Shown: positions 18,117 to 39,471, numbered from the stretch's first letter. The stretch is DNA of 64,000 nt from Pseudomonas hefeiensis (GCF_030687835.1 NZ_CP117449.1:4402001-4466000), one strand, 5' to 3'. The notes: a model not told the origin generated them from the letters alone. Made by a program: numbers and translations.

Positions 18117-18985
18117 TGCTGACGTTCACCCTGGGCACTTTTGCCATTGCGCTTAACCATCTGTTGCTGATCAGCGCGCTGGCCCTGGCCACCTTTGTCG
18201 GCTGGCGAGTAGCCAAGCGCGGGGGCGAGAACCCCGAATCGGTACTGTTCGTACTGTTCTTGCTAGGGATTCTGGCCGCGCGGATCGGGTTTGTCGCCGC
18301 CTATTGGAATCATTACCAGGATGACCTGTGGCAGATCGTCGACCTGCGCGACGGCGGTTTCCTGGCCTGGCCGGGTATCGTCGCGCTGGTGATTGGCGCG
18401 TTGCTGTGGACCCGGCACCGACCGGCCTTGCGTCGGCCGTTGGGTTTCGGCGTTGGCAGCGGCCTGCTGTTCTGGCTGGTGGCGACGATGTCATTGACGA
18501 TCTATGAACAAGGCACCCGAATGCCGGAAATCAACCTGCGCAACGCCGACGGCGAGACGGTGAAACTCACCGACTACCAGGGCGGCCCTCTGGTGATCAA
18601 CCTCTGGGCCACCTGGTGCCCGCCCTGCCGGCGCGAAATGCCCGTACTGGAAGAGGCCCAGCAGCAGCGCCCGGACCTGACGTTCCTGTTCGTCAACCAG
18701 GCCGAAAGCATGCAAAGCGTCAGCACTTTCCTCGCCACCCAGGGTTTGAGCCTGGACAACGTACTGTTTGATGGCAGTGGTCGCCTCGGTCAAGCCGTTG
18801 GTTCAATGGCCCTGCCCACGACGCTGTTCTACAGTGCAGACGGCCGCCTGCTGGGCAGTCACCTGGGCGAATTGTCGGAAGCGAGCCTGGCCCGCGCCCT
18901 GGAAAACTTTGAAACGCCGGGTTCGACCACGGCGTCCCACCCCGCCACAAGGAAATCGCCATGTCCCGCCTCCGCCACCTGCTGA
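18116..18985 (+). CDS. dsbE: TlpA/DsbE-like thioredoxin with polytopic membrane N-terminus
   Basis: 289 residues. The first ~135 are membrane helices (LLLISALALATFVGW, SVLFVLFLLGILAARIGFV, WPGIVALVIGALLW, GLLFWLVATMSLTIY), with an arrangement reminiscent of the N-terminal part of prolipoprotein diacylglyceryl transferase. A periplasmic TlpA-type thioredoxin domain with the WCPPC active site (INLWATWCPPCRREMPVLEE) follows. A usual DsbE has a single anchor, so this is a fusion-like architecture. It overlaps dsbD by one base and dsbG by 25 bases, so the three are tightly coupled. Expected role: periplasmic thiol reduction fed by DsbD. Confidence 0.88.
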   Translation: MLTFTLGTFAIALNHLLLISALALATFVGWRVAKRGGENPESVLFVLFLLGILAARIGFVAAYWNHYQDDLWQIVDLRDGGFLAWPGIVALVIGALLWTRHRPALRRPLGFGVGSGLLFWLVATMSLTIYEQGTRMPEINLRNADGETVKLTDYQGGPLVINLWATWCPPCRREMPVLEEAQQQRPDLTFLFVNQAESMQSVSTFLATQGLSLDNVLFDGSGRLGQAVGSMALPTTLFYSADGRLLGSHLGELSEASLARALENFETPGSTTASHPATRKSPCPASATC

Positions 18986-19728
18986 CCCTGGCCGTCGTCG
19001 CCGCGCTGTCGCAGGCACCGTTGCTGCAGGCCGAAGAACTGCCTGCGGCCATCAAGAAGATCGAAGCGAAAGGCGCGAAAATCGTCGGCACGTTCGAAGC
19101 CCCGGACGGGTTGCGTGGTTATGCGGCGCAATACCAGAACCGTGGGATGGCGCTGTACCTGACACCCGATGGCCAGCACGTTTTACTGGGCAACCTGTAC
19201 GACGCCGACGGCAAGGACCTGAGCGCCGAACCGCTGCAAAAGCTGGTCTATGCACCGATGGCCAAAGCCATCTGGGGGAAGATGGAAACAAGTAACTGGA
19301 TCGCCGACGGCAGCAAGGACGCGCCGCGCACCGTCTACCTGTTCAGTGACCCGAACTGCCCGTACTGCAACATGTTCTGGGAACAGGCACGGCCATGGGT
19401 CAAGGCCGGCAAGGTGCAGTTGCGCCACATCATGGTGGGCATCATTCGCGAAGACAGCCCAGGAAAATCCGCCGCCTTACTGGCGGCCAAGGACCCTGAG
19501 AAAGCCTTGGAAAACCACGAGAAGGCCGGCAAGGGCAGCGCGCTCAAACCCCTCAAAAACATACCGCCGGCCATCCAGACAAAACTGGACGCCAACCTGC
19601 AGTTGATGGAAGAGCTGGAACTGTCCGCCACCCCGGCGATTTTCTACCTGGATGACAAGGGCGAACTGCAACAGCAGCAAGGCGCACCGTCGCCGGACAA
19701 GCTGGTGAAGATTCTCGGGCCGAAGTGA
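18961..19728 (+). CDS. dsbG: Periplasmic thiol:disulfide isomerase/oxidase DsbG
   Basis: 255 residues: signal peptide (LLTLAVVAALSQAPLLQA), a DsbC/DsbG dimerisation domain (about 25-110) and a thioredoxin fold with the CPYC active site (FSDPNCPYCNMFW) and a cis-proline region (LSATPAIFYL). CPYC matches DsbG/DsbC-type folds. It protects or isomerises periplasmic cysteines and is kept reduced by DsbD. Its start lies 25 bp inside the preceding gene, indicating translational coupling. Confidence 0.93.
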   Translation: MSRLRHLLTLAVVAALSQAPLLQAEELPAAIKKIEAKGAKIVGTFEAPDGLRGYAAQYQNRGMALYLTPDGQHVLLGNLYDADGKDLSAEPLQKLVYAPMAKAIWGKMETSNWIADGSKDAPRTVYLFSDPNCPYCNMFWEQARPWVKAGKVQLRHIMVGIIREDSPGKSAALLAAKDPEKALENHEKAGKGSALKPLKNIPPAIQTKLDANLQLMEELELSATPAIFYLDDKGELQQQQGAPSPDKLVKILGPK

Positions 19729-19749
19729 CTGGCCCCCACAACAGGTCCC

Positions 19750-19841
19750 CCTGTGGGAGCGGGCTTGCTCGCGAATGCGCAGGACCAGTTAATACAGCTG
19801 TAACTGACCCACCGCATTCGCGAGCAAGCCCGCTCCCACCG
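19750..19841. repeat. REP pair, CGGGCTT subfamily
   Basis: Arms CTGTGGGAGCGGGCTTGCTC / complement around ~45 bp, between the convergent dsbG and the downstream hydrolase gene. Confidence 0.9.
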
Positions 19842-19848
19842 TTTTAGG

Positions 19849-20655
19849 TCAGTTGCGCAGAAACTCCAGCAAGGCCCGGGTGACGAATTCCGGGTTTTCC
19901 AGGTTGGAAATATGCCCCGCCTCTGGAATCAGCAGATGCGGGCACCCGATCAGCTCAGCCATTTCCAGTGCCTCGGACGGTGGTCGCGGTTTGTCCTGGT
20001 CGCCGCACATCACCAGCGTGCGCCTGGCATTGAGCTCAGGCAGGCGCGGCAGGATATCGTCCCGACCAAAAATGATTCGCCCCAACGGCACGATGCTGTC
20101 GCGCAGCCGCTCGGCCGGCAGTGCGGCCAGTGTGGCGCGAAACTGCTGGTAGAGCGGTGACTGCGGGTCAATGCCCGGCCGGAAAAAAATCGGCACGACA
20201 ATGTCCAGCAACGGCTCGGGGATGCTGCCGCTGGCTTGGATTGTGTCGAACAACGAGAAGTAATACTGGCGAGTCGGCTCAGGCTCGACCCCCACGTAAG
20301 TGTCCATCAGCACCAACGCCTCGAGCCGCTTGGGCGCCATCAGCGCCAGCCGTGCGCCCCACATCCCGCCCACCGAAAGCCCAACCAGACTGAAGCAATC
20401 GACCTCCAGATGATCCATCAACGCCAGTGCCTGGCGGGCCAGGTCGTCCAGGGACGTCATGCCCTCAGGCAAACGCCCGGACTGGCCGTGGCCCCACAAA
20501 TCCAGGGCGATCACCCGGTAATGCCGGGACAATGCCTCGATCTGCGGCGCCCACATGGTGTGATCCCACAGGTAGCTGCTGCCCAGCAGCACCACCGGGC
20601 CCTGGCCTTGGTCCAGATAGTGGAAGGGTTGTCCGTCAAGGGTTACAAAAGGCAT
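19849..20655 (-). CDS. Alpha/beta fold hydrolase
   Basis: 268 residues with the alpha/beta hydrolase core: nucleophile elbow GLSVGGMWG, an acid in the CGDQDKPRPP strand, and the catalytic His in PEAGHISNLENPE. It resembles 3-oxoadipate enol-lactonase and non-haem peroxidase-like hydrolases, but its substrate cannot be told. The ATG at 20655 (GAGG upstream) begins at MPFVTLDGQPF, the normal family start. It lies 220 bp after pvdL in the same direction with a REP pair between; I do not equate it with the pyoverdine thioesterase PvdG, which has a different motif set. Confidence 0.85.
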   Translation of the reverse strand: MPFVTLDGQPFHYLDQGQGPVVLLGSSYLWDHTMWAPQIEALSRHYRVIALDLWGHGQSGRLPEGMTSLDDLARQALALMDHLEVDCFSLVGLSVGGMWGARLALMAPKRLEALVLMDTYVGVEPEPTRQYYFSLFDTIQASGSIPEPLLDIVVPIFFRPGIDPQSPLYQQFRATLAALPAERLRDSIVPLGRIIFGRDDILPRLPELNARRTLVMCGDQDKPRPPSEALEMAELIGCPHLLIPEAGHISNLENPEFVTRALLEFLRN

Positions 20656-20753
20656 TGGCGACCTCTTTGATTGAGTGGGAAAAAAAGCCTTGGGGAGACT
20701 GAGCCGTGCAGGGCGAGGCGTCAATCTTGGGCTTTGCGGTGTTTAGTAATGAC

Positions 20754-20855
20754 GCCATCGCGGGCAAGCCTTGCTCCCACAGGTTTTTTGCTCTTGCACA
20801 GATGCGCTGTTCATAGCTGATCCCTGTGGGAGCAAGGCTTGCCCGCGATGAGGCC
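20754..20855. repeat. REP pair, GCAAGGCTTGCC subfamily
   Basis: Arms ATCGCGGGCAAGCCTTGCTC and its complement flank a ~50-bp centre in the gap between pvdL and the alpha/beta hydrolase. The same subfamily occurs after pvdS. Confidence 0.9.
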
Positions 20856-20874
20856 TCTTATAGACGCCGCAGAA

Positions 20875-33861
<12,987 letters not shown>

Positions 33862-33960
33862 GAGGTTTCCTGCCTGAAATTCGGCTTGCTAGTGGTATCT
33901 GGTGGCCTGCGGAATGCGGTGCGGCATCGGAACTGCCGCCCTAAACCTTCATCCCTGAGA

Positions 33961-33984
33961 ACGGATACCACCGACAAATAATTA
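33961..33984 (-). promoter_or_regulatory. PvdS-type (iron-starvation) promoter of pvdL
   Basis: On the minus strand TAATT, 16 bp, CGTT, about 100 bp upstream of the pvdL ATG. One base differs from TAAAT, as in the mbtH promoter. It shares the 325-bp divergent gap with the pvdS promoter. Confidence 0.78.
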
Positions 33985-34087
33985 GTCAGCGCCCTCTTGT
34001 TCCAGGCCCCCCGGAGGGCAAACCACCGCGGCAACGGGTCGCAGTTCTCACTCTGGACTTCTCATCATCAATAATTCTTCTTCTCAA

Positions 34088-34116
34088 TTGACAATCATTA
34101 TCATTCAGCCTAATTT
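34088..34116 (+). promoter_or_regulatory. Sigma70 promoter of pvdS with Fur-box-like sequence in the spacer
   Basis: TTGACA (34088-34093), 17 bp, TAATTT (34111-34116). The spacer contains a Fur-box-like run of ATCATTATCATT hexamer repeats (about 34090-34108, about 13 of 19 matches to the Fur consensus by eye). Fe-Fur bound here would block RNA polymerase, giving iron repression of pvdS, about 70 bp upstream of its start codon. Confidence 0.8.
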
Positions 34117-34186
34117 GTCGCTCGATATGCAGGACGAGTCAGGCAAATCCGTCGTCCTGCTAACTTTTTGCAGCAAGGTGAATTCC

Positions 34187-34735
34187 ATGACGGAACAAGT
34201 ATCCACAAGCAGGTGCGACTCACCGTTACTTCAGGCATTCGTCGACAACCGGATGATCCTGGTCAAGATCGCAGCACGAATCACCGGTTGCCGGTCCCGG
34301 GCAGAAGACGTGGTGCAGGATGCGTTTTTCCGGCTGCAATCGGCGCCCCAGATCACCTCGTCCTTCAAGGCTCAGCTCAGTTACCTGTTTCAGATCGTGC
34401 GCAACCTGGCAATCGACCATTACCGCAAGCAGGCGCTGGAACAGAAATACTCGGGGCCGGAAGAGGAAGGGTTGAATGTGGTGATCCAGGGTGCTTCGCC
34501 AGAAACGTCACACATCAATTTCTCGACGCTGGAGCATATCGCCGACGCGCTCACCGAACTGCCCAGCCGCACCCGCTATGCCTTCGAGATGTACCGCCTG
34601 CACGGCGTGCCACAGAAGGATATCGCCAAGGAGCTGGGCGTCTCGCCGACCCTGGTGAACTTCATGATCCGCGACGCCCTGGTGCATTGCCGCAAGGTCT
34701 CGGGGGTTCGCGGGGATACGTTCGCCCGGCGCTGA
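34187..34735 (+). CDS. pvdS: Iron-starvation ECF sigma factor PvdS
   Basis: 182 residues. Region 2 (RSRAEDVVQDAFFRLQSA, SYLFQIVRNLAIDHYRKQAL) and region 4 (LPSRTRYAFEMYRLHGVPQK, IAKELGVSPTLVNFMIRDAL) of an ECF sigma factor in the PvdS/PbrA/PfrI line. It directs RNA polymerase to TAAAT-N16-CGT promoters of pyoverdine genes. The ATG at 34187 (AAGGTGA upstream, MTEQVSTSRCDSPLLQ) is the usual start; the longer reading starts on a TTG inside the promoter. It is divergent from pvdL. Activity is expected to be held by an FpvR-type anti-sigma, not in this window. Confidence 0.96.
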   Translation: MTEQVSTSRCDSPLLQAFVDNRMILVKIAARITGCRSRAEDVVQDAFFRLQSAPQITSSFKAQLSYLFQIVRNLAIDHYRKQALEQKYSGPEEEGLNVVIQGASPETSHINFSTLEHIADALTELPSRTRYAFEMYRLHGVPQKDIAKELGVSPTLVNFMIRDALVHCRKVSGVRGDTFARR

Positions 34736-34752
34736 TGTGGGGTGTCAGTTTC

Positions 34753-34854
34753 GGCCTCATCGCGGGCAAGCCTTGCTCCCACAGGTTTTCCTGACCGGCA
34801 CAATTTTGTGAAGCCTGGAAAACCTGTGGGAGCAAGGCTTGCCCGCGATGGCAA
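34753..34854. repeat. REP pair with long perfect arms, GCAAGGCTTGCC subfamily
   Basis: The two arms pair perfectly over about 34 bp (from ATCGCGGGCAAGCC through CACAGGTTTTCC and back) around a ~25-bp loop region. It lies between convergent pvdS and the IucB-like gene and is the longest perfect palindrome noticed in the window outside the tandem array. Confidence 0.9.
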
Positions 34855-34886
34855 CCTGATGATCGCCACCTGACCCGGGCCAGACC

Positions 34887-35900
34887 TCACATCAACGCAC
34901 ACCGGTCAAAAAACCGCTCACGCCCCAGAATCATCAGCGCCGCGCGCTTGTGGGGGAAATCGAATTCCTTTTCGCAGTGGAAACACTGGTTGTGCAGATG
35001 ACCGATCATCCGGGCGTTGTCGGCCCGGGGTTCGGCCACCACGCGCTGAGTGCGCGGGTCGTCAAGAAACAGGTAATGCACCAGCGCCGACAGCCAACTC
35101 GCCACCTTGTGCGGGCCGCGGTGTTGCTCTTCGCCCACCAGCATGTGAATGCCGCGATCATAATTGTGCACGTCATAGAACGGCGCGAGCCGATCTTCCT
35201 TGGCCCAATAGGCTTCGAAATAGGCGAAAGGCTGGTCGTCGAAACAACCGATCAAGGTCAGTACCCGGGGCTCGCGCTGCAGATTGCTCAGATACTCGCG
35301 ATGCTGTTCCAGGCTGCCCTCCTCCTGCCAGAAACTCGCCACCCGAGGACTGTTCTGCCAGCGGTTGAAGCGCGTCAGGTCCTGTTCGATTTCCAGGGTG
35401 CGCAAGGACACCCAGGCCCCCAGGCGCGCATCGAAGCGCCGATATACCTCGCCTCGTGGCTTCATGGGCCGGCGCGGATGACGCTTGCCATCGGTGATGA
35501 TCATCTGTTGCGGATAGCTGCCGTTGAACGACTCCCCCAGCCAGGGTTGCGGCAGTTGCCAGAACATAGTGCGCTCGCAGATATACTCGTCGGCATACTC
35601 GCTGGGCGTCAGCAGGCCGCTGAGCAACGCTTCACCGGGGCGCTCGGTCAGATGCCAGGTCAAGCGCCGGCATTCAGGGTCGCGGGCGAACAGCCAATAG
35701 CAGGCCGCCCAAAGCGCCGGACCAACGGGCCGATCGTTGATTTCCTGCAAATGCACATGCAGCTCGGTGCCACGCTCCAGGCGTAGCCGGATCAGCGGCG
35801 CGCCCTCAAGCATCAGGCTCAGGTGGCGTTCGGTTTCATCGGCGCCGAGACGGCCACCGCCGGGTAAAGGCAGCGTCGTCGGGTGCTTGAAGTTGGACAT
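34887..35900 (-). CDS. IucB-type siderophore acyl/acetyltransferase (PvdYII-like)
   Basis: 337 residues. The C-terminal ~180 are a GNAT-like domain of the IucB family: RTLEIEQDLTRFNRWQNSPR, FWQEEGSLEQHREYL, a PFAYFEAYWAKEDRLAPFYD core and VVAEPRADNARMIGHLHNQC. IucB/PvdYII enzymes acetylate N-hydroxylated lysine or ornithine. A PvdS promoter 38 bp upstream shows iron-starvation control, so the likely substrate is N5-hydroxyornithine, giving acetyl-hydroxyornithine in pyoverdine instead of the formyl form made by PvdF. Substrate is inference. The ribosome-binding site before ATG 35900 is weak (GAGCC). Confidence 0.85.
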   Translation of the reverse strand: MSNFKHPTTLPLPGGGRLGADETERHLSLMLEGAPLIRLRLERGTELHVHLQEINDRPVGPALWAACYWLFARDPECRRLTWHLTERPGEALLSGLLTPSEYADEYICERTMFWQLPQPWLGESFNGSYPQQMIITDGKRHPRRPMKPRGEVYRRFDARLGAWVSLRTLEIEQDLTRFNRWQNSPRVASFWQEEGSLEQHREYLSNLQREPRVLTLIGCFDDQPFAYFEAYWAKEDRLAPFYDVHNYDRGIHMLVGEEQHRGPHKVASWLSALVHYLFLDDPRTQRVVAEPRADNARMIGHLHNQCFHCEKEFDFPHKRAALMILGRERFFDRCALM

Positions 35901-35937
35901 GGGCAGGGCTCACGTAGTCGTCGGTAGTCAACGTGTG

Positions 35938-35961
35938 ACGTGAGTCAGGCAGGGAAATTTA
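35938..35961 (-). promoter_or_regulatory. PvdS-type (iron-starvation) promoter of the IucB-like gene
   Basis: On the minus strand TAAAT, exactly 16 bp, CGT: a consensus iron-starvation box, 38 bp ahead of the ATG at 35900. Confidence 0.88.
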
Positions 35962-35970
35962 GTGCCCCGA

Positions 35971-36753
35971 TCAATGATTGTGCGTTGGCACCAGTTGGAT
36001 CTGGTAGGGCTTGAAAATCGCCAGCATCTGACCGTCGTCCCGCAGCGCTTGCAGCAGTCGCGCGAACGCTTCACCGGAGATCGGCGCTTGGGGCCGGATC
36101 AGCGCGAAATGGTGGTAGATCTGATCGATACGTTCGGAGATCAGCAGTTGGGGATCGACTTCAGGATTGCGCAGCACGTAATCGATGAGATACGAACGGG
36201 TCACCAACGCGATGTCCGCACGCCCGCGCAATACCATCAGCAGGTTGCTGTCATGGGAGTACGTCAGCGTGGCGTTGTATTGGCCGGTCAGGAACTTGGG
36301 GTCGGCGTTGAATTCGGCAAAGGCGTAGTGATAGCCGTTGAACAGGGCCAGGCGCTTGCCCCTCAGATCAGAGAAATAATCTTGGTGACGACCCGGTTGA
36401 GGCTGGGCAACGAAAATTTCCGCATCCTCCAGGCCCATGTCTACCGCGGTATGAGGCACATCCTTCCAGCCCCAGTCCGGGTTCTCGAAAATGGCCATAT
36501 CGACCCGGCCTTGCTTGAAATCATTGAAACGGCGCGGAATCGACGTCGGAACCAGCACGAATTGATAGTCGCTTTGGGACCGGTTCAAGGCTTCTACCAA
36601 CTGCGGCAGCAAACCGGTATCCGCACCAGTTTCGGGGCGTATGGTGTAGGGCGGAAAATGCGCTGCGCCAATACGGACCAGTTGCGCAGCCGCGGCCGGT
36701 AATGCGAACACTGCAATAAACGCAGCCAGTAAGACGCGCGAGGCGATCCCCAT
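35971..36753 (-). CDS. Periplasmic amino-acid-type substrate-binding protein (SBP family 3)
   Basis: 260 residues from ATG 36753: signal peptide MGIASRVLLAAFIAVF ending in ALPAAAAQ, then a bilobal binding fold (VRIGAAHFPPYTIRPETGAD, GRVDMAIFENPDW, LRGKRLALFNGYHYAF, VLRGRADIALVTRSY). No permease or ATPase gene is near, so it may be a stand-alone sensor or serve a distant transporter. Start is uncertain: in-frame GTG (36777) and TTG (36768) codons also exist, and the SD GGGGAG is nearer to these; the signal peptide favours 36753. Ligand is unknown. Confidence 0.8.
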   Translation of the reverse strand: MGIASRVLLAAFIAVFALPAAAAQLVRIGAAHFPPYTIRPETGADTGLLPQLVEALNRSQSDYQFVLVPTSIPRRFNDFKQGRVDMAIFENPDWGWKDVPHTAVDMGLEDAEIFVAQPQPGRHQDYFSDLRGKRLALFNGYHYAFAEFNADPKFLTGQYNATLTYSHDSNLLMVLRGRADIALVTRSYLIDYVLRNPEVDPQLLISERIDQIYHHFALIRPQAPISGEAFARLLQALRDDGQMLAIFKPYQIQLVPTHNH

Positions 36754-36875
36754 CGTTGGAAACGTCAAGAACCTCACTCCCCAGAAAATTAATCATCAGT
36801 GAATCAAACCAGGCATCTCAATGCACATCACGCAGGGAACGCAGGGCGACCACTCAGCGGCATTGCTGCCTCTTT

Positions 36876-37499
36876 TTATTTTTCTTCAAGCACCAGAATC
36901 AAGGCTTGCTCGGCCAACTCGTCGAGACTCAGGCTGCCCTCGGCGCGAAACCAGGTGGTGGTCCAGGACAAGGCGCCAGTCAGGAAGCGACGGGTGATGA
37001 ACACGTCGCCCCGAATATACCCCGCGTCCTTGGCCTGCCCAAGAACCTCAAGCCACAGGGCCTCATAAATATCACGCAAAGCCAGCACCTGTCTTTGTCC
37101 TTGCTCGGACAACGAGCGCCATTCGTAGACCAGTACCGCCATCGCCTCGCCGCTGCCGCCCATGATCGACTGCAATTCGCAGCGGATCAGCGCCAGGACC
37201 CGCTCGCGTACGCTATCGGCCTCAGTCAGCGCCGCACGCATCAACGCCGTGTTGTAGCGAATGGTCTCTTCCATTACCGCCCGCAGGATCTCGTCCTTGC
37301 TTTTGAAGTGATGAAAGATACTGCCCGACTGGATGCCCACCGCGCTCGCCAGGTCGCGCACCGTGGTGCGCTCGAACCCCTTGTTGCGAAACAGGTGGGC
37401 GGCGGTCTGGAGCAGTTTGCCGCGAGCGCTATCAGGATCGGTCAGTTGCCCGTTATCGACCAGCTCACGCATCACGTTCAGGGCTTTTTGCTCATCCAC
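36876..37499 (-). CDS. atuR: TetR-family repressor AtuR
   Basis: 207 residues. N-terminal helix-turn-helix (AAHLFRNKGFERTTVRDLAS, AVGIQSGSIFHHFKSKDEIL) and a helical ligand domain. The GTG start at 37499 is chosen for its AGGAGAG site 5-6 bp upstream. It is divergent from atuA with ~180 bp between, where two 13-bp inverted sites lie. AtuR of P. aeruginosa represses the acyclic-terpene genes and is released by pathway intermediates; the same role is expected here. Confidence 0.88.
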   Translation of the reverse strand: MDEQKALNVMRELVDNGQLTDPDSARGKLLQTAAHLFRNKGFERTTVRDLASAVGIQSGSIFHHFKSKDEILRAVMEETIRYNTALMRAALTEADSVRERVLALIRCELQSIMGGSGEAMAVLVYEWRSLSEQGQRQVLALRDIYEALWLEVLGQAKDAGYIRGDVFITRRFLTGALSWTTTWFRAEGSLSLDELAEQALILVLEEK

Positions 37500-37588
37500 C
37501 CATTCTCTCCTACAGTCGATCAATCAACGTGGGGCCACGCTTGCGGAACCGGCGAGGTGGCGCGGGCAATTTAAGCTGGCCGGGGCAC

Positions 37589-37647
37589 CCAAGCAAGCGC
37601 TCGGATCGAAGAACTGGCGGCCGTTTACAAACCAAGCGCTTGCTTGG
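37589..37647. promoter_or_regulatory. Paired 13-bp inverted sites, candidate AtuR operators
   Basis: CCAAGCAAGCGCT (37589-37601) and its exact reverse complement AGCGCTTGCTTGG (37635-37647) lie in the atuR-atuA gap. The second is part of a longer palindrome, ACCAAGC-GCTT-GCTTGGT (37631-37648). AtuR is reported to bind two 13-bp inverted repeats in the atuA promoter region. Confidence 0.8.
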
Positions 37648-37680
37648 TAGTCTCGGGCGACGTGGGCCGGAGGGAGCACC

Positions 37681-39471
37681 ATGCCAAAAACGATTCGTAT
37701 CGGTTGCGCCAGCGCCTTCTGGGGCGATACCTGTACCGCTGCGGCGCAACTGGTTGAAGGCGCTGAACTGGACTACCTGGTGTTCGATTACCTGGCCGAG
37801 GTCACGATGTCGATCATGGCCGGGGCGCGCATGAAAGACCCTCGGGGCGGCTATGCCCCGGACTTTATCGAAGTGCTCACTCCGCTGCTTCATCGTTTAC
37901 ATGAACGCAGGATCCGCGTCATCAGCAATGCCGGCGGGATCAACCCCCAGGCCTGCGCGGCCGCTCTGCAAGCGGCCTGCGACAAGGCCGGCGTGCCCTT
38001 GAAGATCGCGGTGCTGCTGGGAGACGACCTGCAACCGCAATTGGAACAACTCGCCCGCCAGGGCATTGCCGAGATGTTCAGCGGCGCGCCCTTGCCGGCG
38101 GCGTGTGTGTCCACCAACGCTTACCTGGGTGCCCCTGGCATTGTCGAGGCCTTGCGTCTGGGAGCCGACATCGTGATCACCGGCCGGGTGGTCGACAGCG
38201 CCGTGGTCAGCGCGGCTCTGGTGCATGAGTTTGGCTGGGCCTGGCACGACTACGACAAACTGGCCCAGGCCGCATTGGCCGGGCACCTCATTGAGTGTGG
38301 GGCCCAATGCACGGGCGGTAATTTCACCGACTGGCGGGAAGTACCGGATTACGAGCACATCGGTTTTCCCATCGTTGAAATCAGCGCCGACGGCCAATTC
38401 ATCGTCACCAAGGCCGAAGGCACCGGCGGACTGGTCACGCCGCTGACGGTCGGGGAACAACTGCTCTATGAAATCGGCGACCCCCAAGGCTATCTCTTGC
38501 CGGACGTGATCTGCGACTTCAGCCAGGTCAGGTTGATCCAGCAAGGCAAGCACGCCGTGCGCGTCCAAGGCGCCAAGGGCTTGCCGCCCTCCGATCAATA
38601 CAAGGTCTGCGCCACCTGGGCCGATGGCTTTCGTTGCACCGCCCTGTGCCTGATCGCCGGCATCGATGCGGTGGCCAAGGCCGAACGGGTCAGCCAGGCG
38701 ATCATCGTCAGGACTTCGCAGATGTTCAGCCTGCGCGGCTGGACGCCCTACAGCGAGGTGAACGTCGAGCTTCTGGGCAGCGAAGCCACTTACGGCCAGC
38801 ATGGCCGGCGCCAGGACAGCCGCGAAGTGGTGATCAAACTGGCGGTGCGCCACCCCGACAAACAGCCGCTGGTGCTGTTCTCCAGGGAGATCGCCCCGGC
38901 CGCCACCGGTATGGTGCCGGGGCTGACCGGCCTGATGGGTGGCCGCCCGACCGTGTATCCACTGATTCGCGTGTTCTCGTTCCTCATCGACAAGTCCGCT
39001 TGCCGACTCGAAATCGAATTCGACGGGCAGCGGCATCCTTGCCTGCTGCCTGCCGTCGAGCCGCTGCAAACCCGCGACTTCCCGGTCGCTCCCGACTTGC
39101 CCAGACCCCAGGGCCGGGCTGACGCCAGCGTGCCATTGGTCAAACTGGCGGTGGCGCGCTCCGGCGACAAGGGCAACCACAGCAACATCGGTGTGATCGC
39201 CCGGACCCCCGAATACTTGCCGTGGATCGCCGAGGCGCTGACGCCCCAGGTGCTGGTCGACTGGATGAGCCATGTGCTCGACCCACTGCTGGGGCGCGTC
39301 GAACGCTGGTATCTGCCGGGTACCCACAGCCTGAACTTCGTGCTGGAACATGCCCTCGGCGGTGGCGGTGCCGCCAGCCTGCGCATTGATCCACAAGGCA
39401 AGGCGTTCGCTCAGCAGTTGCTGGAGATCCAGATACCGGTGCCACAGCGCATCGCCGATCAGGTCAACTAA
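37681..39471 (+). CDS. atuA: Acyclic terpene utilization protein AtuA (DUF1446)
   Basis: 596 residues. DUF1446 domain over ~1-450 (IRIGCASAFWGDTCTAAAQL, FDYLAEVTMSIMAGARMKDP, GRVVDSAVVSAAL, GAQCTGGNFTDWREVPDYEH, VTPLTVGEQLLYEIGDPQGY), then a C-terminal ~110-residue AtuA-associated domain (LAVARSGDKGNHSNIGVIAR). It is essential for growth on citronellol/geraniol in P. aeruginosa, but its reaction is not established. First gene of the operon, with ATG at 37681 preceded by GGAGGGAGC. In P. aeruginosa atuB follows; here atuC follows directly after 43 bp. Confidence 0.92.
   Translation: MPKTIRIGCASAFWGDTCTAAAQLVEGAELDYLVFDYLAEVTMSIMAGARMKDPRGGYAPDFIEVLTPLLHRLHERRIRVISNAGGINPQACAAALQAACDKAGVPLKIAVLLGDDLQPQLEQLARQGIAEMFSGAPLPAACVSTNAYLGAPGIVEALRLGADIVITGRVVDSAVVSAALVHEFGWAWHDYDKLAQAALAGHLIECGAQCTGGNFTDWREVPDYEHIGFPIVEISADGQFIVTKAEGTGGLVTPLTVGEQLLYEIGDPQGYLLPDVICDFSQVRLIQQGKHAVRVQGAKGLPPSDQYKVCATWADGFRCTALCLIAGIDAVAKAERVSQAIIVRTSQMFSLRGWTPYSEVNVELLGSEATYGQHGRRQDSREVVIKLAVRHPDKQPLVLFSREIAPAATGMVPGLTGLMGGRPTVYPLIRVFSFLIDKSACRLEIEFDGQRHPCLLPAVEPLQTRDFPVAPDLPRPQGRADASVPLVKLAVARSGDKGNHSNIGVIARTPEYLPWIAEALTPQVLVDWMSHVLDPLLGRVERWYLPGTHSLNFVLEHALGGGGAASLRIDPQGKAFAQQLLEIQIPVPQRIADQVN

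Noticed and set aside
19849..20655. Pyoverdine thioesterase PvdG
   Set aside because: The hydrolase near pvdL has lactonase/peroxidase-like motifs and no type-II thioesterase signature; it is also separated from pvdL by a REP pair.
36753..36800. PvdS promoter for the periplasmic binding protein
   Set aside because: TAATT and CGT occur on the minus strand but 22 bp apart instead of 16.
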